NCBI GenBank assembly: GCA_903907955.1
Contig: CAIVPZ010000032.1
Coordinates: 62,001-126,000 of the forward strand
Length of the DNA: 64,000 nucleotides
Source of the DNA: an uncultured Acetobacteraceae bacterium
Lineage (GTDB): Bacteria > Pseudomonadota > Alphaproteobacteria > Acetobacterales > Acetobacteraceae
Reading direction: 5' to 3'
Below are positions 1-9,007 of the stretch, in pieces (the first letter of the stretch is position 1; every line of letters starts with the position of its first letter). The notes under the pieces were generated by a model, which saw only the letters and a program-made list of their open reading frames with translations, had not been told where the DNA came from and ran no database searches. A program made the translations under genes and the position numbers.

Positions 1-1
1 C

Positions 2-766
2 GGCTTCCTGTTCAACCAACCCGGCCCCTGGTGGCGGCGCGGCCTCGCCTTTGCCATGGAATGGATCGGCGGGCGGATCACCGACGTGCACATGACCGTC
101 TCGGACGAGGAGGCGGCCGACGCGCGGCGGCTGCGCATCCACCGGAAGTCGATCGGAATCGGCAACGGCCGCGACCCGGCCCGCTTTCACCCCGACCCCG
201 CCGCCCGCCGCCGCATCCGCACCGAACTGGGCGTGCCGGAGGCGCGGGTGGTGGTGATCGTCGTCTCCCGCCTGGTGCGCCACAAGGGCCACCCCGAATT
301 GCTGGCGGCCATGCAGCAGGTTGATGCGGAGCTGTGGGTGGTCGGCAACCGCCTCGACTCCGATCACGGCGCGGACCTTGAACCCTATTTCGCCGCCAGT
401 GGCCTGGGAAACCGGCTGCGCCGGCTCGGCTATCGGGAAGATGTGCCGGCGCTGCTCGCCTCTGCCGACATTTTTGTCCTGCCCAGCCATTTCGAGGGAC
501 TGCCGATGTCGGTGATCGAGGCCATGCTGACCGGCCTGCCGGTGGTGGCCTCCGACATCAGCGGGCCGCGCGAGCAGGTGCAGGACACGCGCACCGGCCT
601 GCTGGTGCCGCCGCGGGATGTTCCGGCGCTGGCGGCGGCGCTGCGGCTGCTGGCCGGCAACCAGGCATTGCGGACGCGCCTGGGACGCGCCGGGCGCGAG
701 CGCGCGCTGCTCCGCTACGACGAGGCCAGGGTGGTGGCGCACACGCTGGATTTGCTCGGCCTGTAG
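2..766 (+). CDS. Glycosyltransferase family 4 (GT-B), 5'-truncated by the window edge
   Basis: The frame is open from the first bases, so the start lies upstream; 254 residues are visible. What remains is the C-terminal nucleotide-sugar domain of a GT4-type enzyme. A Rossmann-type stretch ([19 protein letters not shown]) is followed by the E-x7-E region '[20 protein letters not shown]' and '[13 protein letters not shown]', the usual donor-binding signature. Such enzymes transfer a sugar from a nucleotide donor during polysaccharide, lipid or LPS assembly on the cytoplasmic face of the membrane. The acceptor cannot be told from this half. It ends 38 bp before purH, which is functionally unrelated. 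Confidence 0.85.
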   Translation, partial: GFLFNQPGPWWRRGLAFAMEWIGGRITDVHMTVSDEEAADARRLRIHRKSIGIGNGRDPARFHPDPAARRRIRTELGVPEARVVVIVVSRLVRHKGHPELLAAMQQVDAELWVVGNRLDSDHGADLEPYFAASGLGNRLRRLGYREDVPALLASADIFVLPSHFEGLPMSVIEAMLTGLPVVASDISGPREQVQDTRTGLLVPPRDVPALAAALRLLAGNQALRTRLGRAGRERALLRYDEARVVAHTLDLLGL

Positions 767-804
767 GTCTATGCGGGCGCGGTCCCGCCAAAGGAAGGCC
801 GCAC

Positions 805-2379
805 ATGACCGACATCGTCCCGATTCGCCGCGCGTTGATCTCCGTTTCCGACAAGACGGGGCTGGTGGCGTTTGCGCAGGCGCTGGCGGCGCGCGGGGTT
901 GAAATCCTGTCCACCGGCGGCTCGGCCAGGGCCATCCGCGAGGCCGGCGTGCCGGTGACGGATGTGTCCGCCCATACCGGCTTCCCGGAAATCCTTGACG
1001 GGCGGGTGAAAACCCTGGTGCCGCAGATCCATGGCGGCATCCTGGGCCGGCGCGACCTGCCCGCGCACCTGGCGCAGATGCAGCAGCACGGCATCGCCCC
1101 GATCGACCTGGTGGCGGTCAATCTCTACCCGTTCGAAGCAACCGTGGCGGCCGGGGCCGGGTTCGACGACTGCGTCGAGAACATCGACATCGGCGGCCCG
1201 GCGCTGATCCGGGCCGCCGCCAAGAACCATGAATTCGTCGGCGTGCTGACCGAAGCGAGCCACTACGCCGAGGTGCTGGCGGAGTTGGAAGCGCATGGCG
1301 GCACCACGCTCGCCCTGCGCCGCCGTCTGGCGGGCGAGGCCTACGCGCGCACCGCCGCCTACGACGCCGCCATCGCCGCCTGGTTCGCCGGCCAGCGGGG
1401 CGAGGACTTCCCGCCGCGGCTGACCGTCGCGGGCACGCTGCGCCAGGGCCTGCGCTACGGCGAGAACCCGCACCAGCAGGCCGCCTTCTACGTCACCGGC
1501 GCCCGGCCCGGGGTGGCAACCGCCACCCAGCTGCAGGGCAAGGAACTCTCCTACAACAACCTCAACGATACCGATGCCGCCTTCGAATGCGTCGCCGAGT
1601 TCGAGGCGCCGACCGTGGTGATCGTGAAACACGCCAACCCCTGCGGGGTGGCGAGCGCCGCCACGCTGGCGGAGGCCTGGGACGCGGCGCTGCGCTGCGA
1701 CCCGGTATCGGCGTTCGGCGGCATCATCGCGGTCAACCGCACGCTCGACGCGGCGGCGGCCGAGCGGTTCGCCGCCATCTTCACCGAAGTGATCGTGGCG
1801 CCGGATGCGACCGAGGGCGCGCGGGCGGTGCTGGCCCGCAAGAAGAACCTGCGACTGCTGCTGACCGGCGCTTTGCCCGATCCGGCAGCGCCGGGGCTGA
1901 CCTTTCGCAGCCTCGCGGGCGGCTTTCTGGCGCAGTCGCGCGATGCCGGCCGCATCGCCCGGGAAAATCTGCAGGTGGTGACGCAGCGCGTCCCGACCGA
2001 GGCCGAACTTGCCGACCTGATTTTTGCCTTTCGCGTCTGCAAGCACGTGAAGTCGAACGCCATCGTCTACGCCAGGGGTGGGGCGACGGTGGGCGTTGGC
2101 GCGGGGCAGATGAGCCGGGTCGATTCCGCGCGCATCGCCGCCTGGAAAAGCGAGGCGGCGGCGAAGGCCGCGCGCCTGCCGGGCCGGCTGGCGGAAGGCA
2201 GCGTGGTCGCCTCCGATGCTTTCTTCCCGTTCGCCGACGGGCTGGAGGCGGCGGTGGCGGCGGGGGCGACGGCGGTGATCCAGCCGGGCGGCTCGATGCG
2301 CGACGCCGAGGTGATTGCCGCAGCCGATGCGGCCGGGATCGCCATGGTGCTGACCGGGATGCGGCATTTCCGGCACTGA
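805..2379 (+). CDS. purH: Bifunctional AICAR formyltransferase / IMP cyclohydrolase
   Basis: 524 residues, the normal length for PurH. It catalyses the last two steps of IMP synthesis: formylation of AICAR by 10-formyl-THF, then ring closure. The N-terminal MGS-like cyclohydrolase domain starts '[18 protein letters not shown]' and includes '[16 protein letters not shown]'. The C-terminal AICAR transformylase domain includes '[14 protein letters not shown]', '[10 protein letters not shown]' (the catalytic Lys-His-Ala-Asn-Pro-Cys-Gly block) and '[14 protein letters not shown]'. The ATG follows AAGGAAGG at a good spacing. It is a cytosolic housekeeping enzyme; family assignment is secure. Confidence 0.97.
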   Translation: MTDIVPIRRALISVSDKTGLVAFAQALAARGVEILSTGGSARAIREAGVPVTDVSAHTGFPEILDGRVKTLVPQIHGGILGRRDLPAHLAQMQQHGIAPIDLVAVNLYPFEATVAAGAGFDDCVENIDIGGPALIRAAAKNHEFVGVLTEASHYAEVLAELEAHGGTTLALRRRLAGEAYARTAAYDAAIAAWFAGQRGEDFPPRLTVAGTLRQGLRYGENPHQQAAFYVTGARPGVATATQLQGKELSYNNLNDTDAAFECVAEFEAPTVVIVKHANPCGVASAATLAEAWDAALRCDPVSAFGGIIAVNRTLDAAAAERFAAIFTEVIVAPDATEGARAVLARKKNLRLLLTGALPDPAAPGLTFRSLAGGFLAQSRDAGRIARENLQVVTQRVPTEAELADLIFAFRVCKHVKSNAIVYARGGATVGVGAGQMSRVDSARIAAWKSEAAAKAARLPGRLAEGSVVASDAFFPFADGLEAAVAAGATAVIQPGGSMRDAEVIAAADAAGIAMVLTGMRHFRH

Positions 2380-2385
2380 ACGAAA

Positions 2386-2470
2386 GGGGGCAGGGGGGCC
2401 GCCGCCCGGTCGCGCCGAAGCCGCGCTGCGCGCCGGGGCGGGTCCAGGCCAGCGCCCTGGCCTTTCCTTC
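2386..2470 (+). repeat. Family B double-hairpin repeat, degenerate copy B1
   Basis: Downstream of purH. Both ends match the family B consensus (GGGGGCAGGGGGGCC at the left; GGGTCCAGGCCAGCGCCCTGG followed by CCTT at the right). The first hairpin is interrupted by about 30 bp of GC-rich sequence. This is the weakest of the seven copies. Confidence 0.5.
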
Positions 2471-2486
2471 CTGCCCGCGCATCGCC

Positions 2487-2840
2487 ATGTCCAGACCAGC
2501 AAGACACCTAACCGCAAGACAGGGGCATGCCGTCCAGGTGCTGCGCAACTGGCTCCTCGGATTCCTGGCCATCGCGATCTGGACGACCAACTACCTCGTC
2601 TATTTCGCCGGGGACATTCGTGCCTGGCGCCGCCGCGCGCGCCAGCAGCCGATGGCGGGTTGGCCGCACGAAGCCATGCCGGACCGCAGCTTCGCCGGGC
2701 CGCTGCCGCCGCACGAGCGCCGGCTTTTCCCGCCGCCGGAGCCGCCACCGGAGCCGCCACCGGTGCATGATGCCGAGATCATCCCCTTCCCCAGGACCCG
2801 CCGCGCCAGCGGAGAACATGATGCACATCGCCGCCGCTGA
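2487..2840 (+). CDS. Small membrane-anchored protein with a proline-rich tail
   Basis: 117 residues, no family recognised. Residues about 20-45 form one hydrophobic segment ('[20 protein letters not shown]'), followed by a basic stretch and a cytoplasmic or periplasmic tail with [12 protein letters not shown] later GTG at 2535 just before the hydrophobic segment is an alternative start. Its end overlaps the start of the fRMsr gene by 23 nt, which suggests translational coupling. The combination of a single TM and a Pro/charged tail gives no function. Confidence 0.5.
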   Translation: MSRPARHLTARQGHAVQVLRNWLLGFLAIAIWTTNYLVYFAGDIRAWRRRARQQPMAGWPHEAMPDRSFAGPLPPHERRLFPPPEPPPEPPPVHDAEIIPFPRTRRASGEHDAHRRR

Positions 2841-3312
2841 CCTGCTCAGCGATCTTGCCGGCCTGTTCGCGGGTGAATCCGACCCGGTCGCCAACGCGGC
2901 CAATGCCGCCGCCGCCATCTGGCAGCACGTGCCGCGCATCAACTGGGCCGGGTTCTATTTCCTCAGGCAGGGCGAACTGGTGCTCGGCCCGTTCCAGGGC
3001 AAGCCGGCCTGCGTGCGCATCCGGCTCGGAACCGGTGTCTGCGGTACCGCCGCGGCGCGGCGAGAAACCGTGGTGGTGGACGATGTGCACGCATTTCCCG
3101 GCCATATCGCCTGCGACGGCGCCAGCAATTCCGAGATCGTGATTCCGCTGCTTCGGCACGGTGTGCTGCTCGGCGTGCTCGACATCGACAGCCCCGAATT
3201 CGGCCGTTTCGGCGCGGCTGAACGGGCGCTGTTCGAAGCCGTGGCGCGCGCCTGGGCGGATGCGCTCGACGGCCAGGGCACTGCCCTTCCTTCAGCCCGG
3301 CCAGCGGCATAG
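2818..3312 (+). CDS. msrC: Free methionine-(R)-sulfoxide reductase (GAF domain)
   Basis: 164 residues, essentially one GAF domain of the fRMsr/YebR family, which reduces free Met-R-sulfoxide to methionine. The three functional cysteines are present: C65 in 'GKPACVRI', C75 in 'GTGVCG' and C99 in 'GHIACD'. Their spacing of 10 and 24 residues is the same as C84/C94/C118 of the E. coli enzyme. The motifs 'WAGFYF' and 'LVLGPFQGKPAC' are typical. Two ATGs in a row (2818, 2821) begin the gene. This is a cytosolic oxidative-stress repair enzyme. Confidence 0.93.
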   Translation: MMHIAAADLLSDLAGLFAGESDPVANAANAAAAIWQHVPRINWAGFYFLRQGELVLGPFQGKPACVRIRLGTGVCGTAAARRETVVVDDVHAFPGHIACDGASNSEIVIPLLRHGVLLGVLDIDSPEFGRFGAAERALFEAVARAWADALDGQGTALPSARPAA

Positions 3313-3360
3313 AATGCACCGGCATAGAATAACGACAACTACACTGGCAGGAGAGCAACC

Positions 3361-3678
3361 ATGCGGCACGTCGTCACCGCGGTTCTGGTGATCCTGGCAA
3401 CCGCATACCCGGCCGCCGCGCAGGAGTCCGCCGATCCGGCGGTCGGCGCGGCGCTGGCGCGAACCTGGTGCAGTGGTTGCCATGTGGTGGACGCGAAGCA
3501 GCCGCGCGGCAACGATGCCGCGCCCTCGTTCGCCGCCATCGCCGCCGCGCCTGGCACCACGGCGGTATCGCTGCACGATTTCTTGATCATGCCGCATTCA
3601 CCGATGCCTGATCTGAAGCTCGCGGCGCAGCAGATCGACAATGTGGTGGCCTACATCCTGAGTCTGCGTCAGCGCTGA
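3361..3678 (+). CDS. Small periplasmic c-type cytochrome
   Basis: 105 residues with a signal peptide (cleavage after 'AYPAAA', about residue 20). One haem-c site 'CSGCH' lies near residue 37. A likely axial Met sits in 'MPHSPMPDL', followed by the C-terminal helix 'IDNVVAYILSLR' of monohaem class I cytochromes c. It would act as a soluble periplasmic electron carrier, or a domain-sized partner for an oxidoreductase. GAGAGCAACC precedes the ATG. It converges with the gene at 3669-4058, overlapping it by 10 nt. Confidence 0.88.
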   Translation: MRHVVTAVLVILATAYPAAAQESADPAVGAALARTWCSGCHVVDAKQPRGNDAAPSFAAIAAAPGTTAVSLHDFLIMPHSPMPDLKLAAQQIDNVVAYILSLRQR

Positions 3679-4058
3679 CGCACGCTGTTTGCGCCGCGAT
3701 CCGGCGCTGCGCCTGATCCGGCTGACTGCCGGGCGGCGGCGGGTTTCCGTGCGGGCTTGCGCGGGTTCCGCCGGCCGGAGGCGGGGCGCCGCCGCACCGC
3801 ACTGCCGCGCCAGCGCCGGATGACGGCGACGGCCACTGCAGCCAGCGCCAGCGCGCCGCATCCCCGCACCACCCATTGGGCCGTCTGGCCGCAGGCACCG
3901 GCGGCGCAGGCCAATGGCAGCGTGATCAGGGCGTCCGTGTTCAGGATGAGGCCGACGGCGAACACCGCGGCGGCCAGGCCCGCAACCACGACGCGGCGCA
4001 AGGTGAACACCGCCTGGCGCGCCGGCGGCTTCTTCCTGCGTTTCCTGGCTACCGCCAT
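3669..4058 (-). CDS. Hypothetical two-TM membrane protein
   Basis: 129 residues from the ATG at 4058, chosen because it opens on a basic 'MAVARKRRKKPP' before the first hydrophobic segment. Two TM segments (about residues 20-40 and 60-80) flank a loop with two cysteines ('ACAAGACGQ'). The tail is very rich in Arg, Pro and Ala. No family is recognised. A start at 4094 is also open. The 3' end overlaps the cytochrome gene tail to tail. Confidence 0.5.
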   Translation of the reverse strand: MAVARKRRKKPPARQAVFTLRRVVVAGLAAAVFAVGLILNTDALITLPLACAAGACGQTAQWVVRGCGALALAAVAVAVIRRWRGSAVRRRPASGRRNPRKPARKPAAARQSAGSGAAPDRGANSVRQR

Positions 4059-4310
4059 ATCAGTGCAGTGCCGCGGAATCGGCTGACACAGCACGAAGTT
4101 TCCGCAGCGACGGCGCGAACCGCAGGCTGATGCCGAAGAAGTCGCGACAGATCCGCCATGAATGCGACGGGATCATGCGGGCGCCGGTGCGTCGCCCAAC
4201 CGACGCAGAAACATCACACCTGCCCGCAAGCGCTCCTTGCTCGGTGGCGTGCTGACCGGTCCGGCCGGCTTGGCGTCAACCACCCTTCCGCGCCACGCCA
4301 GCAGCGCGGC

Positions 4311-4769
4311 TCAACTGCTGGCTTTCTTCCGTCCCCGCCGTGCTGGCGCGGGCGCCGGCTCCTCGACGGTAGCCGGCGTTGCAGCGACCGGCTTGCGCCC
4401 CAGGCCGAACGCCTTGGCGAGCGTCGAGCGCTTTTCGGCATAGCTCGGTGCCACCAACGGGTAGTCGTGCGGCAGGTTCCACTTCTCCCGGTACTGCTCG
4501 GGAGTCAGACCGTGGGCGGTCTGAAGATGCCGCTTCAACATCTTCTGTTTTTTACCGTCCTCCAGGCAGACGATGTGGTCGTGGAACACGGAGCGTTTCA
4601 CCGGCACGGCCGGTTGAAGCTTCTCCGGCTCTGGGGCCACGGTTCCGGCTTTGGTAAGGGTGTTGTGGACGGACTGTATCAACGCCGGCAGGGCATCCGT
4701 CGCTACCGTGTTGTGGGCGACAAGTGCGGATACGATCTGCGCGGTCAGGGTGAGGACTTCGTCGCTCAT
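4311..4769 (-). CDS. MucR/Ros-family zinc-finger transcriptional regulator
   Basis: 152 residues, the usual size. The Ros/MucR core is clear: 'HIVCLEDGKKQKMLKRHLQ', then 'TAHGLTPEQYREKWNLP' and 'DYPLVAPSYAEKRSTLAKAFGLG'. Zinc ligands are C68, D71, H81 and H86: Asp replaces the second Cys, as in many MucR homologues. These proteins bind AT-rich, T-A-step-containing targets and often silence exopolysaccharide, motility or acquired genes. The C-terminus has a Pro/Ala/Lys extension. A strong promoter lies just upstream, and its AT-rich spacer could serve as the protein's own operator. Confidence 0.93.
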   Translation of the reverse strand: MSDEVLTLTAQIVSALVAHNTVATDALPALIQSVHNTLTKAGTVAPEPEKLQPAVPVKRSVFHDHIVCLEDGKKQKMLKRHLQTAHGLTPEQYREKWNLPHDYPLVAPSYAEKRSTLAKAFGLGRKPVAATPATVEEPAPAPARRGRKKASS

Positions 4770-4797
4770 GGATTCCTATCCAGGTTTGGTGCTGGGG

Positions 4798-4825
4798 ATT
4801 ATAGATATATTATTTAAGTTGCCAA
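4798..4825 (-). promoter_or_regulatory. Sigma-70 promoter of the MucR/Ros gene
   Basis: On the minus strand, -35 TTGGCA (4825-4820) and -10 TATAAT (4803-4798) are separated by 16 bp of AT-rich sequence. The -10 is a perfect match, which is rare in this GC-rich window. AGGAA precedes the ATG at 4769. The AT-rich spacer resembles MucR/Ros targets, so autoregulation is plausible but inferred. Confidence 0.75.
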
Positions 4826-5114
4826 GCACCGTTTGACAAGAACCCGGCAACCGGGGATGCCAATCAAACCGGGCTGCAGATCAGGTCAGATGAACTGGCG
4901 GACATAATCCACGCTGCGGCCGTCAACACAGTTCGGGCCGGGAGGAGGGAATACAGGCAATCACCGCCCGCGATCAGGGCGCCCGAGCGATGGTCAGGCC
5001 GCGCGAACGACCGAAGGCAAACGGCACGGAACTTCTGCCCTGACGCATTTCCGCGCCGCTTCTCCTGCCGCTCCCGTTGTGCAGCCCTGCGGCCCGAATC
5101 GCCGCAGGTCTGTT
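4826..5114. other. Intergenic stretch without a recognised gene
   Basis: Between the MucR-family promoter and the 3' end of the H1-like gene. I see no coding frame with a family match, no tRNA-like fold and no repeat copy. Composition is ordinary. Confidence 0.5.
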
Positions 5115-5528
5115 CTACTCCGAATCAGTTTCCGGTGCCGGCGGAGACACCGGCTTGCGGGGTTGCTTCCGGGTGACGACCTTGGCCGGGGCCTTCCTTG
5201 GTGGCCGTGGGGTTGCGGCGGCAGCCTGCTTGCGTCCGGCGGCGGCGGTGCGGCGTTTTGCCGCCGGGGCTTTGGCGACCCGGGCTGCCGGCTCGTTCTT
5301 TTTCGCGGTCGCCTTCACGCCGACCCGTGCCTTGACCTTTGCTTTCGCCCGCGCGGCCGCTTCCCGCGTTTTCAGCCGACGGCTTTTCAGCTCATCGCGA
5401 ATGCCGGCCAATGCCGCCGTGGCGATTGCTTCCTGTTGGGTTGCCGGCATGCCTTCGATCGCTTCGAAGAAGGCTCGCGTCACATTCTTCGTGCCGCGCG
5501 GGGCACGGACATCTTTGCTGCTGGCCAT
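5115..5528 (-). CDS. Histone H1-like, Lys/Ala-rich DNA-associated protein
   Basis: 137 residues from the ATG at 5528 ('MASSKDVRAPRGTKNV'). The first 50 or so residues look folded ('TRAFFEAIEGMPATQQEAIATAALAG'). The rest is a low-complexity tail of Lys, Ala, Arg and Pro ('AAARAKAKVKARVGVKATAK') like bacterial histone H1/HctA-type tails. It probably binds DNA or RNA as a nucleoid component; that is inferred from composition. A start 36 codons upstream is open but lacks this pattern. Its 3' end is tail to head with the MucR gene promoter region. Confidence 0.72.
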   Translation of the reverse strand: MASSKDVRAPRGTKNVTRAFFEAIEGMPATQQEAIATAALAGIRDELKSRRLKTREAAARAKAKVKARVGVKATAKKNEPAARVAKAPAAKRRTAAAGRKQAAAATPRPPRKAPAKVVTRKQPRKPVSPPAPETDSE

Positions 5529-5565
5529 GGTCGGTTGCTTCCTTTCCAACCGGGAGCGCAGGGAT

Positions 5566-5715
5566 ATGAATGACCCGGTCCAGCAACACGCTAGCGGTGT
5601 CGCCGTGACCGACGCAATATGCGCTGATGCCAGCATTGGCGGTTTGTCCGGACGTTTTTCACATCTGCTGCGGCCGGCCGGACTTTTCGAATGGCGTCCG
5701 GTGCGCGACGGCTGA
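5566..5715 (+). CDS. Possible small protein ending at a family A repeat
   Basis: 49 codons beginning 'MNDPVQQHASGVAV', with a possible GGAG 10 nt upstream. No family is recognised. The only positive argument is context: its TGA is created by the left edge of repeat A1 (TGAGAGTTTG), exactly as for five recognised genes in this window. It would be divergent from the H1-like gene. Confidence 0.25.
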   Translation: MNDPVQQHASGVAVTDAICADASIGGLSGRFSHLLRPAGLFEWRPVRDG

Positions 5716-5817
5716 GAGTTTGTGAATCAATGCCCGCGACGCTCCGATCCGGCCGAAAACGCCCAATGATGTCAGCCGGCGTTCATGCGCAGGTTCGATT
5801 GCTTCACAAGCTCTGAC
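5714..5817 (+). repeat. Family A palindromic repeat, copy A1
   Basis: 104 bp, left end GAGAGTTTGTGAATCAATG, right end ATTGCTTCACAAGCTCTGAC. The two ends are imperfect inverted repeats, and the inner arms (ATCAATGCCCGCG / CGGCGTTCATGCGCA) can also pair. Same orientation relative to the preceding stop codon as the other copies. Five bases separate it from no known gene other than the 49-codon frame before it. Confidence 0.85.
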
Positions 5818-6022
5818 GGATCAACCGCACGCAACTGCCGACTGACCTGCTGGCGGCCGGGCGGATGGTTAAAGCTGCGCGCACGCGCAGCGGCAAATGA
5901 ACGGCCACGCCGTGCCGGTGCGGCTCTGCGATGGAAGCGGTCGCCGCCGACGGCAGGAAGATGATGGCCGGCGCCGCATCCTTCATGCCATCCTGCCGGC
6001 CGTGTTGAAGGAACTCCAGCGC

Positions 6023-8038
6023 ATGCGACATCGACTCCTCGTCACGCTGCCGCTACTGTTCGGCATGGTCACATCCGCAAGTGCCGCCGACCTGGTGCTG
6101 AAGCGCGCCATGCTGTCTTCGGCGGGTGTCGGCTATTTCGAGTACGAGGCGGAGGTGGACGGTCCCACCACCCTCGGGCTCGACCTTCAGCTCGACCAGG
6201 TCGACGATGTGCTGAAATCGCTGGTGGTCTACGACAGCGCCGGCAGTGTCGGCGGCATCGAACTGCAGGGCCAGGATTCCACCCACGCCGCCTTCGCCGA
6301 TGTGCCGATCGGACCCGAGGCGCTGGAGTCGCCGGTGGAATACCTCAACGCCCTGCGTGGCGTGGTGGTGCAGGTCAGCGGCCCGCGGCCGATGACCGGC
6401 CGCGTACTGCGCGCCGAACGCATGCGCGAAGCCGCCCGCGATCCCGCCGATACCGGCATGCCGCGCACCCGGGTGACCCTGCTCGCCGCCGAAGGGCTGC
6501 GCCAGTTCATGCTGGAGGATGCCGACGCCGTGCTGGTGGCCGATCCCATCCTGCGCGCGCGCATTGACCATGCTCTGGAGGCGCTGCGCCGCGATTCCCG
6601 CAGCGACGCGCGTCATCTCATCATTCGCAGCGACGGCAGCGGGCACCGCATTGTGCGTGTGGGTTACGTTGCCGCCGTGCCGCTGTGGAAAGCCTCCTAC
6701 CGGCTGGTGCTGCCGGCGAAGGACAACGATGCGGCGAAAGCGCGGCTGCAAGGCTGGGCGGTGCTGGAGAACGCCACCGGCACCGACTGGACCGGCGTGC
6801 AGTTGTCACTTCAGTACGGCAACCCGGTGACGTTCCGGCAGGCGATCTATCGCATGTACTACGCCGAGCGGCCGGAAGTGCCGGTGCAGATTCTCGGCCA
6901 CCTGCTGCCCGACATCGACACGCGGGCGCGGCCGGCGCCCCCCCCGCCCGCTGCGATGCCCATGCCCGCGCCGGCACCGCCGGCCTTCATGATGGCGGGT
7001 GCCGCCATGCCGAAAGCCTTCGCGGAAGCAGAGTCGCCGATGCAGATGTCGCCCCCGACCACCGAGGCGCAGAGCGCCGAAGGGGCCGAGGAAACACTGT
7101 TCACCTTGCCGAAGCCGGTCACCCTGGCGGCCGGTCACACCGCCTCGGTGCCGATCCTGGACCGCGAGGTGCCGGCCGCACGGGTGGCGCTGGCAACCCC
7201 CAGCGCGCCGCATCCCACCGCCGCCGTGCGCCTGACCAACGACGGTGCCACCAGCCTGCCGGCCGGCGTGCTCACGCTGTACGACCAGTCCGGCGCCGTT
7301 TCCTATGTCGGCGATGCGCGGCTGGGCGGACTGCCGGTCGGCGAGGACCGGCTGCTGCCGTTCGCCGAGGACCTGCGCACCACGCTCGACTGGCACACCG
7401 ACAACGGCGTCCGCATTACCGCGCTGACCGCCGCGGGCGGCGTGCTGACCATCGACCGGCGCAGCCGTCAGACCTGGCGCATCGTGGCGGTCGCCCCGGC
7501 GCACGAACCGCGCACGCTGCTGCTGCAAATCCCCACCCCTTCCGGCCAGAAGCTGGTGGTCGAAAGCGGCGCCGAGCTGGCCGGCGAGCTTGCCGGGGCA
7601 ACCCGGCTGCGCGCCCGTCTGGCCGCCGGCGAAACCCGGACGGTGACGGCCTACACGGAAATCCAGCAGCAGCAGCACATCGCCTTGCTGCAGGACGCGC
7701 CGGTGCTGGCGCAACTGATCGCCGATCAGGCGATGCCCGCGACGGCGCGCGCCGGACTGCGCCGGTTGGCCGAACTGCGCGCCGCCGAAGCCGCGCGCAT
7801 CGCCGAGCGGCAGCGCCTGAAAGCCGACCTGGACGCCGTCGAGCACGACGAAGAACGCCTGCGTCAGAACATCGGCGCCGTGCCGGCCAACGATGCGTTG
7901 AGCACCAGGCTGATCCGTCAGCTCGATGCCAGCGAAACCCGCATCGCCGCGCTGAGCAAGTCCATCGAACAGGCCACGGCCGCCGCCACCGCCGCCCATG
8001 CGGCGCTGGAGCAGGCAGTGCAGGAGCTCAGGTTCTGA
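6023..8038 (+). CDS. DUF4139 domain secreted protein
   Basis: 671 residues with a signal peptide (MRHRLLVTLPLLFGMVTSASA). Residues about 25-260 are an N-terminal beta-rich region ('VDDVLKSLVVYD', 'EYLNALRG'). The DUF4139 core follows ('YVAAVPLWKASYRLVL', 'WAVLENATGTDWTGVQLSL', 'LTNDGATSLPAGVLTLYD'). It is split by a Pro/Ala/Met-rich linker near residues 310-360. The last 90 residues are predicted coiled coil. The ATG was chosen for the signal peptide and AAGGA 10 nt upstream. The family occurs in envelope proteins of unknown role. The radical SAM gene starts 7 bp after its stop. Confidence 0.85.
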   Translation: MRHRLLVTLPLLFGMVTSASAADLVLKRAMLSSAGVGYFEYEAEVDGPTTLGLDLQLDQVDDVLKSLVVYDSAGSVGGIELQGQDSTHAAFADVPIGPEALESPVEYLNALRGVVVQVSGPRPMTGRVLRAERMREAARDPADTGMPRTRVTLLAAEGLRQFMLEDADAVLVADPILRARIDHALEALRRDSRSDARHLIIRSDGSGHRIVRVGYVAAVPLWKASYRLVLPAKDNDAAKARLQGWAVLENATGTDWTGVQLSLQYGNPVTFRQAIYRMYYAERPEVPVQILGHLLPDIDTRARPAPPPPAAMPMPAPAPPAFMMAGAAMPKAFAEAESPMQMSPPTTEAQSAEGAEETLFTLPKPVTLAAGHTASVPILDREVPAARVALATPSAPHPTAAVRLTNDGATSLPAGVLTLYDQSGAVSYVGDARLGGLPVGEDRLLPFAEDLRTTLDWHTDNGVRITALTAAGGVLTIDRRSRQTWRIVAVAPAHEPRTLLLQIPTPSGQKLVVESGAELAGELAGATRLRARLAAGETRTVTAYTEIQQQQHIALLQDAPVLAQLIADQAMPATARAGLRRLAELRAAEAARIAERQRLKADLDAVEHDEERLRQNIGAVPANDALSTRLIRQLDASETRIAALSKSIEQATAAATAAHAALEQAVQELRF

Positions 8039-8045
8039 CCGGGGC

Positions 8046-9002
8046 ATGACCAGCCCCGCCGGCTCGCCGCATCGGCTCGATGCGGCGAAGTTCCGCGATC
8101 CGCGCGTAACCCTGCAAGGTGCGCCGCGCGCCAGCGTCGCCTTTGCCGGGTTGCACATGCTGTGGATCAACACCGGCACGCTCTGCAACATCGCCTGCGC
8201 CAACTGCTACATCGAAAGCAGCCCGCGCAATGATGCGCTGGCCTTCATCTCCGCCGCCGAGGTGGCGGCGCTGCTGGATGAAGCCACCACGCCGCAGCGG
8301 CATTTGCAGCAGGTCGGCTTCACCGGCGGCGAGCCGTTTCTCAACCACGACCTGCCGGCGATGCTGCAGGACGTGCTCGGCCGCGGGCTGCGGGCGCTGG
8401 TGCTGACCAATGCGATGAAGCCGATGCTGCGTCACGCCGCGGCGCTGCGCCTGCTCGCCGGCACCTTCGGCGACCGGCTGACCTTGCGCGTCAGCATCGA
8501 TCACCCCGACCCGGCGCGGCACGATGCCGAGCGTGGCAGCGGCAGTTTTGCGCAGGCCATCGCCGGGCTGGAATGGCTGGTGCGCGCGGGCGTGCATGTT
8601 CACGTTGCCGGTCGTCCGGGCCTGTCTGGCGAATCCGAAACGGCGCTGCGCGAGGGTTTCTCGCGATTGTTCGCGTCGCACCGCATCCCGTTGGACGCCG
8701 ATGACAGGCAGGTGCTGGTGCTGTTTCCCGAGATGGACGCGGCGGTGGATGTGCCGGAAATCAGCACCGCCTGCTGGGATATCCTGCACAGGAATCCCGA
8801 AGAATTGATGTGCGCGACCGCGCGCATGGCGGTGAAGCGCAAGGGCGCGGACCGGCCCGGCGTGGTGGCGTGCACGCTGCTGCCTTACGATCCGCGCTTC
8901 GAGCTTGGCGCAACGCTCGCCGAGGCGGCGCGGCCGGTCGCGCTCAACCATCCGCACTGTGCGCGGTTCTGCGTCCTTGGCGGCGGCTCCTGCGCGCCCT
9001 GA
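8046..9002 (+). CDS. Radical SAM protein of unknown substrate
   Basis: 318 residues. The [4Fe-4S]-SAM motif is 'CNIACANC' (C-x3-C-x2-C) near residue 46. It is followed by 'GFTGGEPFLNHDL' (the GGEP SAM-binding motif) and 'LTLRVSIDHPDP'. The C-terminus carries further cysteines in 'CARFCVLGGGSC', which could bind a second cluster, though it lacks a full SPASM pattern. The gene lies 7 bp after the DUF4139 gene and so is probably co-transcribed. It may modify a peptide or small molecule, but the substrate is unknown. Confidence 0.85.
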   Translation: MTSPAGSPHRLDAAKFRDPRVTLQGAPRASVAFAGLHMLWINTGTLCNIACANCYIESSPRNDALAFISAAEVAALLDEATTPQRHLQQVGFTGGEPFLNHDLPAMLQDVLGRGLRALVLTNAMKPMLRHAAALRLLAGTFGDRLTLRVSIDHPDPARHDAERGSGSFAQAIAGLEWLVRAGVHVHVAGRPGLSGESETALREGFSRLFASHRIPLDADDRQVLVLFPEMDAAVDVPEISTACWDILHRNPEELMCATARMAVKRKGADRPGVVACTLLPYDPRFELGATLAEAARPVALNHPHCARFCVLGGGSCAP

Positions 9003-9007
9003 GGGCG

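Noticed and set aside
769-2760. A long open frame antisense to purH (over 600 codons).
   Set aside because: It mirrors a clear PurH gene, its translation is Arg/Gly/Ala-rich with no family match, and long antisense frames are expected at this GC content.
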